Assembly (NCBI GenBank): GCA_020349865.1
Contig: CP070700.1
Coordinates: 2,031,066-2,036,729, forward strand
Source of the DNA: Desulfobacteraceae bacterium
Lineage (GTDB): Bacteria; Desulfobacterota; DSM-4660; Desulfatiglandales; Desulfatiglandaceae
Reading direction: 5' to 3'
DNA length: 5,664 nt
Part shown: positions 5,543-5,664 of the stretch, one piece after another
How positions within the stretch are numbered: position 1 is the stretch's first letter
Layout of the letters: each line of letters opens with the position of its first letter
Program-made: the position numbers and the translations under genes
Notes under the pieces: generated by a model
What the model saw: the letters and a program-made list of their open reading frames with translations, nothing else
The model's database searches: none
What the model was told of the DNA's origin: nothing

Positions 5543-5664
5543 ATGAACAGCCGTGCTGAGCAGGCAGAGAGGACGACCTCTCTTATGAAGATTCCCTTGT
5601 GGGGCTGTCCTATGCTGTATTATATGGCCAATCTGCCGTTCCATGGAATGAAGCCGGCTTATGC
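5543..5664 (+). other. Unassigned window end with a perfect small hairpin and short open frames
   Basis: AGAGAGG (5566-5572), loop ACGA and CCTCTCT (5577-5583) form a perfect 7-base-pair hairpin ending one base before ATG 5585. The frame of that ATG is open to the window edge (26 codons, starting MKIPLWGCPMLYYM) and also contains an upstream ATG at 5543, directly after the preceding stem. A second plus-strand frame without an ATG is also open from about 5560 to the edge (…EDSLVGLSYAVLYG…). A minus-strand frame is open here too. I recognise no family in any of them, so no CDS is called. If ATG 5585 is a real start, the hairpin would enclose its only SD-like bases. Confidence 0.3.

Noticed and set aside
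5233..5544. 103-codon minus-strand frame over the ispG 3' end
   Set aside because: Antisense to the conserved iron-sulfur domain of ispG; no recognisable protein features.

Overview
The window looks like chromosomal DNA of an anaerobic, probably sulfate-reducing member of the Desulfobacterota (former Deltaproteobacteria). The grounds are a NIL-domain/ferredoxin protein of the type used for sulfide-dependent homocysteine synthesis, a phosphofructokinase with pyrophosphate-type active-site residues, and intergenic repeats (TTTCGTAAAAAG ends, GTCATTGCGAG cores) that I recall as common in that group. This placement is inference, because no rRNA or other phylogenetic marker is present.

Layout. 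Positions 1-543 (+) hold the C-terminal part of an opine/octopine dehydrogenase-family protein that enters from the left edge. It converges on a two-gene minus-strand unit: an aspartate-type PLP aminotransferase (2275 to 1097) followed, after 81 bases, by a NIL-domain 2x[4Fe-4S] protein (1015 to 590). A 767-base non-coding region (2276-3042) separates the aminotransferase from a divergently transcribed phosphofructokinase (3043-4218, +). This region holds a candidate pair of back-to-back promoters near 2509-2589, flanked on both sides by repeats. Toward the aminotransferase lies an inverted array of CTAAAGT words. Toward the phosphofructokinase lie short ATTGACT-type repeats and a 314-base MITE-like element with a second palindrome nested inside it. 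After the phosphofructokinase come 139 bases and then ispG (4358-5425, +). The last 239 bases contain interlocking inverted repeats, a small perfect hairpin and no gene I can name.

How the genes relate. The aminotransferase and the NIL-ferredoxin protein plausibly form one transcript concerned with aspartate-family or sulfur amino-acid metabolism. The phosphofructokinase (glycolysis/gluconeogenesis, predicted PPi-linked) and IspG (non-mevalonate isoprenoid pathway, iron-sulfur enzyme) are housekeeping genes on the same strand with no obvious functional link. I found no defence, CRISPR, phage or clearly novel multi-gene system. The least ordinary parts are the repeat-rich spacer at 2276-3042 and the structured tail after ispG.
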